Of a DNA stretch of 64,000 nucleotides, positions 1 to 8,967 are shown piece after piece; within the stretch, counting starts at the first letter, position 1; the number at the start of each line of letters is the position of its first letter. Position numbers and translations under genes: made by a program. Source of the stretch: Bog-877 sp050734135 (GTDB lineage Bacteria; Chloroflexota; Dormibacteria; Aeolococcales; Bog-877); contig JBOHUG010000082.1 of the NCBI GenBank assembly GCA_050734135.1, forward strand, positions 5,954-69,953, written 5' to 3'. The notes under the pieces were generated by a model that was not told where the DNA came from, ran no database searches, and saw only the letters and a program-made list of their open reading frames with translations.

Positions 1-296
1 CACCTCCGGCGGGCTCGATAGCCCCTGCCGAGGTCGCCCATGTCAGCGGTCTGGCGCGGCTGGGGCTGACGAAACCGGAACTGGAGAAGCTGGGATCCCA
101 GCTCGAGGTCATCGTGGCGGCAGTCGGAGAACTCTCGTTGGCGGATACCTCCTCAGTGGGGGCCACCGCCCAGGTGGGCAGCCTGCGCAATGTGACTCGA
201 CCAGATGTGGTGGGTCCCTGCCTGAGCTCCGACGAAGCGCTGGCGAACGCTAGTGTCCAGGCGGCGGGGTTCCTCCGGGTCCCAGCCATCCAGTGA
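1..296 (+). CDS. gatC: Glu-tRNA(Gln)/Asp-tRNA(Asn) amidotransferase subunit C, 5' truncated by window edge
   Basis: GatC is the small chaperone-like subunit of the GatCAB complex, which converts mischarged Glu-tRNA(Gln) or Asp-tRNA(Asn) to the amidated form. The frame is open from the window edge and reads AEVAHVSGLARLGLT, the usual GatC N-terminal helix, and ends near the family's normal C-terminus. Its TGA stop overlaps the GTG start of gatA by three bases, so the two are translationally coupled. The true start lies at or just before the window edge. Identity rests on this motif and on gatA and gatB following directly. Confidence 0.85.
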   Translation, partial: PPAGSIAPAEVAHVSGLARLGLTKPELEKLGSQLEVIVAAVGELSLADTSSVGATAQVGSLRNVTRPDVVGPCLSSDEALANASVQAAGFLRVPAIQ

Positions 297-1768
297 GCTT
301 GCTCGAGCAAACGATTCGGCAGCTCGGACGGCGCCTGCGCAACCGAGAGTTCTCCGCCGTGGAATTGACCGAGGAAGCCCTCGCCCGGATCGCGCGGTTG
401 GACCAACCGCTGGGCGCCTTTTTGAAGGTCACCCCGGAACTCGCCGTGGCCGCGGCCAGGGTCGCCGATGAGCGCCTGCACGAGGATCCTGACGGCGCGC
501 CCATCCTCTGTGGGATTCCGGTCGCCTACAAGGACGTCGTCTGCACCAAGGGAGTCGAGACGACCGCCGGCAGCAAGATCCTGAGCGGATTTGTGCCGCC
601 GTACAGCGCCACGGTAGTGGACCGGCTGGCGGCCTTGGGTGTGGTCCCCTTGGGGAAGCTGAACTGTGATGAGTTCGCGATGGGCAGCTCCAACGAGAAC
701 TCCGCGTTCCAGCTGACGCGCAACCCCTGGGCGCTTGATCGGGTGGCTGGGGGAAGCAGCGGAGGATCGGCGGTGGCGGTCGCGGCGCGGCTTGCCTGCA
801 TCACCCTGGGCAGCGACACCGGGGGGTCGATCCGGCTGCCGGCTTCATTCAGTGGCGTGGTCGGGGTCAAGCCCACTTACGGGAGGGTCAGCCGTTATGG
901 GCTGATCGCCTTCGCGAGTTCTTTGGACCAGATCGGTCCCCTGGCCAAGACAGTGGAGGACGCGGGCCTGGTGCTGACCGCCATCGCGGGTCACGATCCC
1001 CGCGACAGCACCACCGTGGCGGCCCCGTTGGACAGCATCCTGGGGGAGCTTCGCCAGGGAGTGAAGGGTCTGCGGCTTGGGATCCCCCGCGAGTATCTGG
1101 AAGTTGGCCTCGAGCCTGAGGTTAGGGCTGCTTTCGAGCAGTCGGTGAAGACCCTGGAGGGGTTGGGCGCGGTGACCAGAGAGGTCAGCCTGCCCACCAC
1201 CGAATACGCACTTGCCGCCTACTACGTGATCGCTCCGGCTGAGGCCAGCAGCAATCTGGCCCGCATGGATGGGGTGCGCTTCGGGCCTGGCTTTGCGGGG
1301 GCCACCACGCTGAAGGAGGCGTACCAGGAGGCACGGCACCAGGGATTCGGGGCGGAAGTTCGTAGGCGGGTCACCCTGGGTACGTATGCCCTGAGCAGCG
1401 GCTATTACGACGCCTACTACCTGCGGGCGCAGAAGGTGCGCACCCTGGTTGCCCAAGACTTCGACCGAGCTTTTGCGGAGGTGGATGCGATCGTCTCCCC
1501 GACCGCGCCCACCGCCGCCTTCAAAGTGGGCGAGCGGACCGCCGACCCCATGGCTATGTACGCGACTGACATCCTGACATTGCCAGCGAATTTGGCGGGG
1601 ATACCCGGGATTTCGGTGCCATCCGGGTTCGCCAACGGGCTTCCGATCGGGTTGCAGATTCTGGGGCCCTATCTCGGGGAGTCGATCTGTTTTCGGGTGG
1701 CGCAGAGCCTCGAAGACGAGGTAGGGATCTGGCAAGAGCTGCCGCCCCTGGCAGGTGACCCCCGGTGA
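293..1768 (+). CDS. gatA: Glu-tRNA(Gln)/Asp-tRNA(Asn) amidotransferase subunit A
   Basis: GatA is the amidase-signature subunit of GatCAB; it hydrolyses glutamine and passes ammonia to GatB. The 491-residue protein has the full Lys-Ser-Ser triad: Lys80 in AYKDVV, Ser155 in the GGSSGGSA loop and Ser179 in SDTGGSIRLP. Length matches the family. The GTG start sits inside the gatC stop (GTGA), and its own stop overlaps the gatB start in the same way. Ser179 followed by the RLPASFSGVVGVKPTYG stretch is typical of GatA rather than of generic amidases such as the one at 38.4-39.9 kb. Confidence 0.97.
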   Translation: MSLLEQTIRQLGRRLRNREFSAVELTEEALARIARLDQPLGAFLKVTPELAVAAARVADERLHEDPDGAPILCGIPVAYKDVVCTKGVETTAGSKILSGFVPPYSATVVDRLAALGVVPLGKLNCDEFAMGSSNENSAFQLTRNPWALDRVAGGSSGGSAVAVAARLACITLGSDTGGSIRLPASFSGVVGVKPTYGRVSRYGLIAFASSLDQIGPLAKTVEDAGLVLTAIAGHDPRDSTTVAAPLDSILGELRQGVKGLRLGIPREYLEVGLEPEVRAAFEQSVKTLEGLGAVTREVSLPTTEYALAAYYVIAPAEASSNLARMDGVRFGPGFAGATTLKEAYQEARHQGFGAEVRRRVTLGTYALSSGYYDAYYLRAQKVRTLVAQDFDRAFAEVDAIVSPTAPTAAFKVGERTADPMAMYATDILTLPANLAGIPGISVPSGFANGLPIGLQILGPYLGESICFRVAQSLEDEVGIWQELPPLAGDPR

Positions 1769-3234
1769 GCCAGTTGAGAGGGTCTTCCTGGGAAGCCGTC
1801 ATCGGGCTCGAGGTGCACGCTCAGCTCCTGACCAAGAGCAAGATGTTCTGCTCCTGCCGCGCCGACTACTTAGGGCTGCCCCCCAACAGCAACACCTGCC
1901 CGGTGTGCCTGGGTCTCCCCGGGGCGCTACCGGTGATCAACGAGGAGGGTATCCGACTCACGCTGCGGACCGCCCTGGCGCTTAACTGTGAGATCCCCGA
2001 ATTCACCAAGTTCGATCGCAAGAACTATTTCTATCCCGACCTCCCCAAGGGCTACCAGATCTCTCAGTACGATCTCCCACTCTCGCGCAATGGTTGGCTG
2101 GAGTTCGAGGTTGACGGTAGGGTGGTGCGCGGAGGGATCACCAGGGTGCATCTGGAGGAGGACACGGGCACTCTCCACCACGCCGGCGAGATCCAAAACT
2201 CCGCCTTCTCACTGGTGGATCTGAACCGGGCGGGGGTCCCGCTGATGGAGATCGTTGGCGACCCGGACCTGCGTTCACCTGCCGAGGCTCGCGCCTACCT
2301 GGTGGCTCTACGACAGTTGCTGATCTACATCGGAGTGAATGACGGCAATCTGGAGCAGGGCAGTATGCGCTGCGACGCCAACATCTCCCTGCGGCCGCTC
2401 GGTGCGGAGCCCCTCGGGGTCAAGGTGGAGGTCAAGAACATGAACTCCTTCCGCAGCGTCCTGCGAGCCTTGGAATACGAGCTCGGCCGCCAGCGAAAGA
2501 CCCTGGACGAAGGTGGAAGGTTGAGTCAGGAGACCCGCGGCTGGAGCGAGCTGGAGCAGCGAACGGTATCTCAGCGGAGCAAAGAGGAAGCCCAGGAATA
2601 CCGGTACTTTCCGGAGCCCGACCTGCCCCCGCTGCTGATCTCCCGAGCGCAGGTGGAGGAGGTGCGGGCTGGATTACCAGAACTACCCGCAGCGCGTCGG
2701 GCGCGGTTCCAGAGTCAGTACGGCCTTGCTGACGAGCAGGCCCTGCTGCTCACGGTTCGCCCGGCGGACTCTCGCTATTTTGAGGAGGTGGTGCGGCTGG
2801 GAGGGGATCCCCTGCTGGCGGCGAACTGGCAACTCGGGGAATTACAGGGTTTGTGCAATGCCGCCAATCTGACCGTGGATCAGTCGCAGGTCACTCCCGC
2901 TGCGCTGGCGGAGCTGGTCACGCTGGTCCACGACCGCACTGTGACCGGGAAGGTGGCGAAGGACGTGCTGGCCCAAACCTTCGAGTCCGGCGGGACCCCA
3001 ACCGAGATGGTGCGCAGCCAGGGGCTGGGTCAGGTTTCCGATGTGGGGGAGATCTCCGCCATGGTGGATCAGGCGTTGGCCGGCAACGCGAAGGCGGCAG
3101 CTGACTACCAGGCGGGTAACGATCGGGCGTTGCAGTCCCTGGTGGGCGCGGTGATGGGATTGTCCAGGGGTCGCGCCCAAGCCGAGATTGTGCAGCAACT
3201 CTTGCGGGAGCGGTTACCGCGACTGGGCGATTGA
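1765..3234 (+). CDS. gatB: Glu-tRNA(Gln)/Asp-tRNA(Asn) amidotransferase subunit B
   Basis: GatB is the kinase and tRNA-binding subunit of GatCAB; it phosphorylates the mischarged aminoacyl group before amidation. The 489-residue protein starts with the GLEVHAQL motif and carries the zinc cysteines C29, C31, C45 and C48. The middle contains the conserved GSMRCDANISLRP and EVKNMNSFRSV segments. The C-terminal part is the helical YqeY-like domain, including a GNDRALQSLVG-type tail that contacts tRNA. It starts at GTG inside the gatA stop. A complete GatCAB operon implies that the cell makes Gln-tRNA, and perhaps Asn-tRNA, by transamidation. Confidence 0.97.
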   Translation: MSQLRGSSWEAVIGLEVHAQLLTKSKMFCSCRADYLGLPPNSNTCPVCLGLPGALPVINEEGIRLTLRTALALNCEIPEFTKFDRKNYFYPDLPKGYQISQYDLPLSRNGWLEFEVDGRVVRGGITRVHLEEDTGTLHHAGEIQNSAFSLVDLNRAGVPLMEIVGDPDLRSPAEARAYLVALRQLLIYIGVNDGNLEQGSMRCDANISLRPLGAEPLGVKVEVKNMNSFRSVLRALEYELGRQRKTLDEGGRLSQETRGWSELEQRTVSQRSKEEAQEYRYFPEPDLPPLLISRAQVEEVRAGLPELPAARRARFQSQYGLADEQALLLTVRPADSRYFEEVVRLGGDPLLAANWQLGELQGLCNAANLTVDQSQVTPAALAELVTLVHDRTVTGKVAKDVLAQTFESGGTPTEMVRSQGLGQVSDVGEISAMVDQALAGNAKAAADYQAGNDRALQSLVGAVMGLSRGRAQAEIVQQLLRERLPRLGD

Positions 3235-4550
3235 AGTCCCTGGCTGACTCCTCGGAAATGAGTGCAGGTTCGGCCGTGGGGGATGCGGTCGGTGGAGCAA
3301 ATAGGCCCCTACTGCTGCGCCCGGATGATGAGATCCGGCTGGAGTGTTCCGAGATGGCCCACCGCGGCCTGGGGGTGGGACGGGTTTCTGGACTCGTGGT
3401 ATTTCTTTTCGGGGCCCTGGCTGGGGAGGAGGTGACCGCAAGGGTGACCAAGGTCCAGCGTCGCCACGCCTTTGCCGACACCATTAAGGTGCACCGATCT
3501 TCGCGGTACCGGGTTGACCCGCCGTGTCCCTACTTTGGCAGCTGCGGGGGCTGCCAGCTTCAGCACGCCGACTACCCATATCAGGTGGAGGTCAAGCGGG
3601 AGGTCTTGCAGCGGGCCCTGGACCGAGCAGGGATCGAGAGACCGGCTGACGTCGAGGCGCTGGCGGCGGCCCACCCCTGGCGGTACCGCTGGCGCGGAGA
3701 ATTCCACCGCAGCGAGAGCGGATCCCCGCTCGGCTTCAAGAGTCGGAAGAGCTACCAGGTGCTGGGAGTCGCCGACTGCCTGATCCACCATTCGACCATC
3801 ACGGGGTGCCTGGCGGCGATTGGCGCGGCGGTGGCCAGCCAGAGTGCATCAGTCCAAACCGTACAGCTGACCGTCGGAGACCAGGGTCGAGAGCTGCTGG
3901 TGGATGCTCGACCTGACGGGTCGGCCAGCGCCGCCATCGTCGTCGGGGCGTCGCCCGAAGTGGCTGACGGCGTCACTCTGACCGATGAAGCAACCAGATT
4001 CACCTATGAGGAGCGCGACTTCCGTGTCTTTTCCGATTCTTTCATCCAAGTGAATGAAGCCACCGTCGCGCTCCTCTACGAGGGTGTGTGTGCGCTGCTG
4101 GCACCCGAGGTGGAGGGGGCTCATGTGATTGACGCCTACGGCGGCTTGGGAGTCCTCAGCCTGCGGCTGGCAGACCTCGGCGCCCGTGTCACGGTTATCG
4201 AGGCGAATCCCGTCTCGGCCCGCCTCTGTCAGCTTCATGCGGAGATGTATGCCCCGAACCGCGTAACCACGATCTGCGGCTCGGTCGAGTCCGAACTGCC
4301 GCGGGCGGATCCCGCCACGGCGCTGGTACTTGACCCGCCCCGTGCCGGTCTTGGTCCCGAGGTGCGCGACTGGCTGGTGCGGGCGGGTCCTGCCACGGTG
4401 GTGTATCTGAGCTGCGAGGTCTCGGCGCTTACCCGGGATCTTCAGGTGCTCTGCCAGATCGGCCCCTACCGAGTGGAGGTGGTCCGGCTGGTAGACATGT
4501 TCCCGCAGACTTACCACTTCGAGACTCTGGTCCTGCTCCGGCGCAGGTGA
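3231..4550 (+). CDS. Class I SAM-dependent RNA m5U methyltransferase (TrmA/RlmC/RlmD family)
   Basis: Predicted [4Fe-4S] RNA uridine-5-methyltransferase. The N-terminal part (about residues 30-90) resembles a TRAM RNA-binding domain. Cluster cysteines are visible as C99, C105, C108 (CPYFGSCGGC) and C183. The C-terminal half is a Rossmann methyltransferase with IDAYGGLGVLSL as SAM site, LDPPRAGL, and the catalytic cysteine in VVYLSCEV. The TTG at 3231 overlaps the gatB stop, matching the coupling seen upstream, but the ATG at 3258 is also possible. Whether the target is tRNA U54 or 23S rRNA cannot be told from sequence alone. Confidence 0.85.
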   Translation: MKSLADSSEMSAGSAVGDAVGGANRPLLLRPDDEIRLECSEMAHRGLGVGRVSGLVVFLFGALAGEEVTARVTKVQRRHAFADTIKVHRSSRYRVDPPCPYFGSCGGCQLQHADYPYQVEVKREVLQRALDRAGIERPADVEALAAAHPWRYRWRGEFHRSESGSPLGFKSRKSYQVLGVADCLIHHSTITGCLAAIGAAVASQSASVQTVQLTVGDQGRELLVDARPDGSASAAIVVGASPEVADGVTLTDEATRFTYEERDFRVFSDSFIQVNEATVALLYEGVCALLAPEVEGAHVIDAYGGLGVLSLRLADLGARVTVIEANPVSARLCQLHAEMYAPNRVTTICGSVESELPRADPATALVLDPPRAGLGPEVRDWLVRAGPATVVYLSCEVSALTRDLQVLCQIGPYRVEVVRLVDMFPQTYHFETLVLLRRR

Positions 4551-4631
4551 CTCCTTCATCGCCGCCCCATATCCGATACTGAAGCCGGAAGGGGAGAGCA
4601 CTCCCCCGAGCCGAGGAATCCTCGTATACCT

Positions 4632-7600
4632 GTGACTTCCGTCGAGTTCGCTCACCTCCACACCCATTCCGAGTACTCGTTGCTCGACGGGGCGGCTCGG
4701 GTGAGGGGTTTGGCCCAGCGGGCCCATGATCTGGGTCAGACCGCGATCGCCGTCACTGACCACGGCGTCCTGGCTGGGGCGATCGAGTTCTACGAGGCGG
4801 CCATCGAGGTGGGGATCACCCCGATCATCGGCTGTGAGGTGTACGTCGCCGCCCGATCCCACCTCCAGAAGGAGGGCCGGGCTGATCGTGACCCGTTCCA
4901 TCTGGTCCTCCTCGCCCGGGACCGGGAGGGTTATGCCAACCTGGTAAAGCTGGTCAGCAGGGCCCACCTGGACGGCTTCTACTACAAGCCCCGCATCGAC
5001 CATGAACTTCTGGCCGAACATTCGGCCGGGCTGATCGGGCTCTCCGGCTGCATTGGTGGAGAGGTGCCGCAGCGCCTTCTCGCAGGAGACACCGACGGGG
5101 CCCTAGCGATCGCCCGTGAGTACTCGCAGATCCTCGGTCCCGATGGCTACTTCCTGGAGATCCAGGACCATGGCATGGAGGAGGAGCGAGTCGTCCGCGA
5201 AGGCTTGATCCAGATCGCCCGGCAGATCGACCTTCCCCTCGTTGCGACCAACGACTGCCACTACGTCGACCGTGACGACGCAGAGGCGCACGACGTGCTC
5301 CTCTGCATCCAGACCGGGAGCCGCTTGGACGATCCGAAACGGCTCAGATTCTCTGGCCCCCACTTCTACGTCAGCTCCGCGGAGGAAATGGCCGCAAAGT
5401 TCGCCTACTGCCTGGAGGCAGTCAACAACAGCTCCGCAATCGCCTCCCGCTGCCGCTTCGAGCCGCTCCTGAACCAGCATCTGGTGCCTCTCTACGACGT
5501 GCCCGCCGGGCAGGACGCGGACGGGCTGTTGGAGCTGGTCGCAAGCCAGGGGCTGCGGCAGCGGCGCCACGGCGAGGATCCAGCGCCGGAGTATCTGGAG
5601 CGGCTGCGCTACGAGCTGAGCGTGATTCGCGAAACCGGGTTTGCGGCCTACTTCCTGATTGCCTGGGATTTCACCAGGGCTGGACGGGAGGAAGGGGTCA
5701 AGATCGGTCCTGGGCGCGGCTCCTCCGCTGGAAGCCTGGTCGCCTACAGCCTGGGAATCACCGATATCGATCCCCTCCGGTACGGACTGATCTTCGAGAG
5801 GTTCCTCAATCCAGAGCGGGTGTCGATGCCGGACTTCGACATCGACTTCGACGTGGCGGGGCGGGCGCGGGTCATCGACTACGTCACGCGTCGCTACGGA
5901 ACTGGCCGGGTGGCGCAAATCGTCACCTACGGGACGATGGCGGCTCGGGCGGCTATTCGCGACGTCGGCCGAGCCCTAAATGTTCCCCTGCCCGATGTCG
6001 ACCAGCTGGCCAAGCTGATTCCTACCAGGCCCGGAGTCACCCTTGACGCGGCGCTGCGCGAGTCGAACGAACTGAAAGTTATTTACGACAGTCAGCCATG
6101 GGCGCAGCGGCTGGTGGATAGCGCGCGGAGGCTGGAAGGGATCTCGCGGAACGCTGGGACCCACGCCGGCGGGGTGGTGATCGCCCCGGGACCGCTTACT
6201 GACTATGTCCCACTGCAGCGCGCGACCACCAATCGCGAGGCGGTGGTGACCCAATTCGACATGGATGGCGTCCAGAAGATTGGACTTCTAAAGATGGACT
6301 TTCTGGGGCTGGAGAACCTCACCATCCTGGAGGAGACCCTCCAGAACATCGAGCAGCTCCGCGGGACGCGGCCCGACCTCGACGCCATCCCGCTCGACGA
6401 CGATGCCACCTACGAGCTGCTGGCTCGCGGTGACACCCTCGGTGTCTTCCAGCTGGAGCAGCCAGGGGGACGACGGATTGTCATGGAGATGCGCCCGCGC
6501 AACCTCGAGGACATGGCCGCCGCGGTCGCTCTCAATCGGCCAGGAGTGATTGAAGGCGGGGCGACGGCGCTCTACATGAAGCGGCGGCGTGGCGAGGAGC
6601 CGATCACCTACATGCTTCCCGAATTGGAGCCAGTGCTCAAGGAGACCCACGGGGTGATCGTTTACCAGGACCAGGTGATGCAAATCGCCGCCGCGGCAGC
6701 CGGATTCAGCCTCGGCGCCGCCGACTTGCTGCGCGCGGCGATGGGCAAGAAGGACAAAGCGAAGATGGCTGCCCAGCGCGAGCGATTCATCGCCGGCGCT
6801 GTCAGCCGGGGAGTTGCCGAACAGACCGCGGTCGAGGTCTTTGATTACATCGATTACTTCGCCGGTTACGGTTTCAACAAGGCCCATTCGGTTGCGTACG
6901 GATTGATCAGCTACCAGACTGCTTACTTCAAGGCCCACTTTCCCTTGGAATTTATGGCCGCATTGCTGAACAGCAAGGCCAGCGACTTTGAACGGCTCAA
7001 GCGGGCCATCCAAGACACCCAGGCCCGCGGTATTGTGGTTCGCTCCCCGGATGTCAACCGCTCCCGCGCGCCGTTCAGCGTCGTCCCCGGTGGTGCCGGG
7101 CCCGAGGTGCCCGGGGAGGCGGCCAGGAGCGAGATCCTCTTCGGACTTCAGCACATCAAGAACGTGGGGGAGTCGGCAGCTCAGGTACTGGTCTCAGTAC
7201 GGGACGCGGATGGCCCTTTCAGCTCGCTGGTCAACCTGTGCAGCAGGGTCCGGGGGCGAGAGCTCAACCGGCGGGCAGTGGAGGCGCTTGTCCGAAGCGG
7301 GGCGTGTGACTCTCTGGGTGACCGCGGCGTACTGCTTGCCCAAATAGACTTCGCCATGCGCCGGGCGGAGATCGCCGCCCGGGAGCGGGACTCGGGCCAG
7401 ATTGCGCTCTTCGACACCGATCCTTCGGAGAAACCGGCTCCAGGGGTGGAAGAGGGGTCACAGGTCCCGGCCGTCGTTCTGACCGAGGAGACGCAACGGG
7501 TAAGGCTTGCCTGGGAACGGGAGCATCTGGGCATCTACCTGAGCGAACATCCTCTGCAGCGGATCAGCCAGGAGCTGAGCCGGCGCACCGACACCACGAT

Positions 7601-8264
7601 TTCGGATCTGGCTCGGCTGGAGGGCACGGTGGTCCAGGTCGGCGGTTCGGTGCGCGAGTGCCGTCGGGTGACGAGTCGGCGTGGGGAGGCAATGGCCTTT
7701 GCCCAAATCGAAGACCTCACCGGGGTGTGCGAGGTGGTGGTCTTTCACTCCCTGTACCAGCGTGCCGCGGCCTTGCTGCAAGCGGATGAGGTGGTGGTGG
7801 TTCGGGGTCGAGTGGAAGTGGGAGCTCGCCGGGGGCCGGGGAGCACCGACGGGTCCAGGCAGCTCAATCCGGGTGTGGAGGGTGAGGAACTGGCAGAGCC
7901 GATCACTTCCGATGAGGTGGAGGAGGCCCGGGTAATCGCGGAGGAGCTGCTGGCGCTGGACGATCCGCTATTGACAAACTGGCGCGCTAGGACGGTGATC
8001 CATGTTCGAGCTTATGAGGGGGGCGAGGAGGCTCTGCGGCGACTGGCTGCTGTGCTGCAGGCCCACCCCGGGGAGTCGCGCGTGATCCTGCACCTTCGGG
8101 ACACTGATGGGGACCATGAGTTGGAGCTGGGGACCGAGCACCAGGCTGCCAGCTCCCCCCAATTAGAGGCGGAAGTGGTAGGGCTATTCGGGACCGGGTC
8201 GTACGGGGCGGATGCGATCAGGGCGATGGCGCCGCCACCCCGAATTCGAGGGCGCAACCGCTGA
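4632..8264 (+). CDS. dnaE: DNA polymerase III alpha subunit
   Basis: Replicative DNA polymerase catalytic subunit, 1210 residues. The N-terminal PHP domain opens with HLHTHSEYSLLDG at residues 8-20. Catalytic aspartates are D401 and D403 in MPDFDIDF and D556 in KMDFLGLENL, almost the E. coli numbering. The FNKAHSVAYGLISYQTAY motif of the fingers is intact. An OB-fold (about residues 1000-1080, FAQIEDLTGVCEVVVF) precedes the C-terminal tail. The GTG start follows an 81-base gap after the methyltransferase gene, so the gene probably has its own promoter. This is a DnaE-type enzyme, not PolC. Confidence 0.97.
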   Translation: MTSVEFAHLHTHSEYSLLDGAARVRGLAQRAHDLGQTAIAVTDHGVLAGAIEFYEAAIEVGITPIIGCEVYVAARSHLQKEGRADRDPFHLVLLARDREGYANLVKLVSRAHLDGFYYKPRIDHELLAEHSAGLIGLSGCIGGEVPQRLLAGDTDGALAIAREYSQILGPDGYFLEIQDHGMEEERVVREGLIQIARQIDLPLVATNDCHYVDRDDAEAHDVLLCIQTGSRLDDPKRLRFSGPHFYVSSAEEMAAKFAYCLEAVNNSSAIASRCRFEPLLNQHLVPLYDVPAGQDADGLLELVASQGLRQRRHGEDPAPEYLERLRYELSVIRETGFAAYFLIAWDFTRAGREEGVKIGPGRGSSAGSLVAYSLGITDIDPLRYGLIFERFLNPERVSMPDFDIDFDVAGRARVIDYVTRRYGTGRVAQIVTYGTMAARAAIRDVGRALNVPLPDVDQLAKLIPTRPGVTLDAALRESNELKVIYDSQPWAQRLVDSARRLEGISRNAGTHAGGVVIAPGPLTDYVPLQRATTNREAVVTQFDMDGVQKIGLLKMDFLGLENLTILEETLQNIEQLRGTRPDLDAIPLDDDATYELLARGDTLGVFQLEQPGGRRIVMEMRPRNLEDMAAAVALNRPGVIEGGATALYMKRRRGEEPITYMLPELEPVLKETHGVIVYQDQVMQIAAAAAGFSLGAADLLRAAMGKKDKAKMAAQRERFIAGAVSRGVAEQTAVEVFDYIDYFAGYGFNKAHSVAYGLISYQTAYFKAHFPLEFMAALLNSKASDFERLKRAIQDTQARGIVVRSPDVNRSRAPFSVVPGGAGPEVPGEAARSEILFGLQHIKNVGESAAQVLVSVRDADGPFSSLVNLCSRVRGRELNRRAVEALVRSGACDSLGDRGVLLAQIDFAMRRAEIAARERDSGQIALFDTDPSEKPAPGVEEGSQVPAVVLTEETQRVRLAWEREHLGIYLSEHPLQRISQELSRRTDTTISDLARLEGTVVQVGGSVRECRRVTSRRGEAMAFAQIEDLTGVCEVVVFHSLYQRAAALLQADEVVVVRGRVEVGARRGPGSTDGSRQLNPGVEGEELAEPITSDEVEEARVIAEELLALDDPLLTNWRARTVIHVRAYEGGEEALRRLAAVLQAHPGESRVILHLRDTDGDHELELGTEHQAASSPQLEAEVVGLFGTGSYGADAIRAMAPPPRIRGRNR

Positions 8265-8274
8265 CGGCCGGCGG

Positions 8275-8844
8275 CTAGATCTGACGCAAGCTGGTGAGGA
8301 GCGCGGGAAACAGCACATTCGCCAAGGCGATGTAAACGACCACCGCGACGACCAGACCAATCACGGCTGCCATCTCAGCCTGCACCCGGGCGCTGCGCTG
8401 GATTGGCTCGATCAGCCGGTCGGTGATCCGCTTGATGGAGTAGACAAACGGGTGCCAGGGGTCGAGGTGCAGGGCGCTGATCAGCACCCTGATCAAGAGC
8501 AGCACCACGATCACCAAAGCGACAGCACTGATGAATTGGAAGATGACATTGAAAATGACTTCGACGGGGTCCGCGAAGTTGTTCTGGGCTAAGGTCTGGA
8601 GCAGTTGCGCCAGCGCGAAGACCACCACCAGAGCCAGCAAGGGGGAGAAATCTAGTCCGGCGATGGTCGGCAGGACTTTGCGCAAGGGCCGAATCACCGG
8701 CATCACCAGGGCCTCCAGCAGGTGACCCGCGGGGGTGGCGTAGGCCTCGGGGAAGAACGACATGAAGGCCCAGGCGAGGATGCAGAAGGCGTAGATCTCA
8801 AGCAGAACGGCCAAGTCGTTGACGAGGATCTCAACTAGGTGCAT
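8275..8844 (-). CDS. YggT-family integral membrane protein with two YggT repeats
   Basis: 189-residue membrane protein with about five hydrophobic segments. It carries two YggT/Ycf19-like units: one with MPVIRPLRKVLPTIAGLDFSPL (about residues 50-75) and a second with HPFVYSIKRITDRLIEPIQR (about 125-150). YggT proteins are linked to osmotic tolerance and to membrane or division-site organisation, but their biochemical function is not settled. It converges on dnaE with only ten bases between stops. A TATACT box lies seven bases before the ATG, so the mRNA is probably leaderless. Confidence 0.85.
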   Translation of the reverse strand: MHLVEILVNDLAVLLEIYAFCILAWAFMSFFPEAYATPAGHLLEALVMPVIRPLRKVLPTIAGLDFSPLLALVVVFALAQLLQTLAQNNFADPVEVIFNVIFQFISAVALVIVVLLLIRVLISALHLDPWHPFVYSIKRITDRLIEPIQRSARVQAEMAAVIGLVVAVVVYIALANVLFPALLTSLRQI

Positions 8845-8851
8845 TGGCCGG

Positions 8852-8857
8852 AGTATA
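8852..8857 (-). promoter_or_regulatory. -10 box (TATACT) for leaderless YggT mRNA
   Basis: On the minus strand TATACT is followed by seven bases (CCGGCCA) and then the ATG. A start point seven bases after the hexamer would fall on the start codon. No Shine-Dalgarno sequence fits in that space. Confidence 0.5.
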
Positions 8858-8967
8858 GATTGGGGCAGAGTTCCTAGCCGCGGGCCGCGAAGTGGCGCCG
8901 AGTTGGTGTCGTATTTGCGAGTGACCGGGAATCCACGGTGCTGCGAGCGGCTGCCGACCGGCCCTCC

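Noticed and set aside
845..1735. Long minus-strand open frame across gatA
   Set aside because: No family features; gatA on the plus strand is complete with its catalytic triad. Long antisense frames are expected at this GC.
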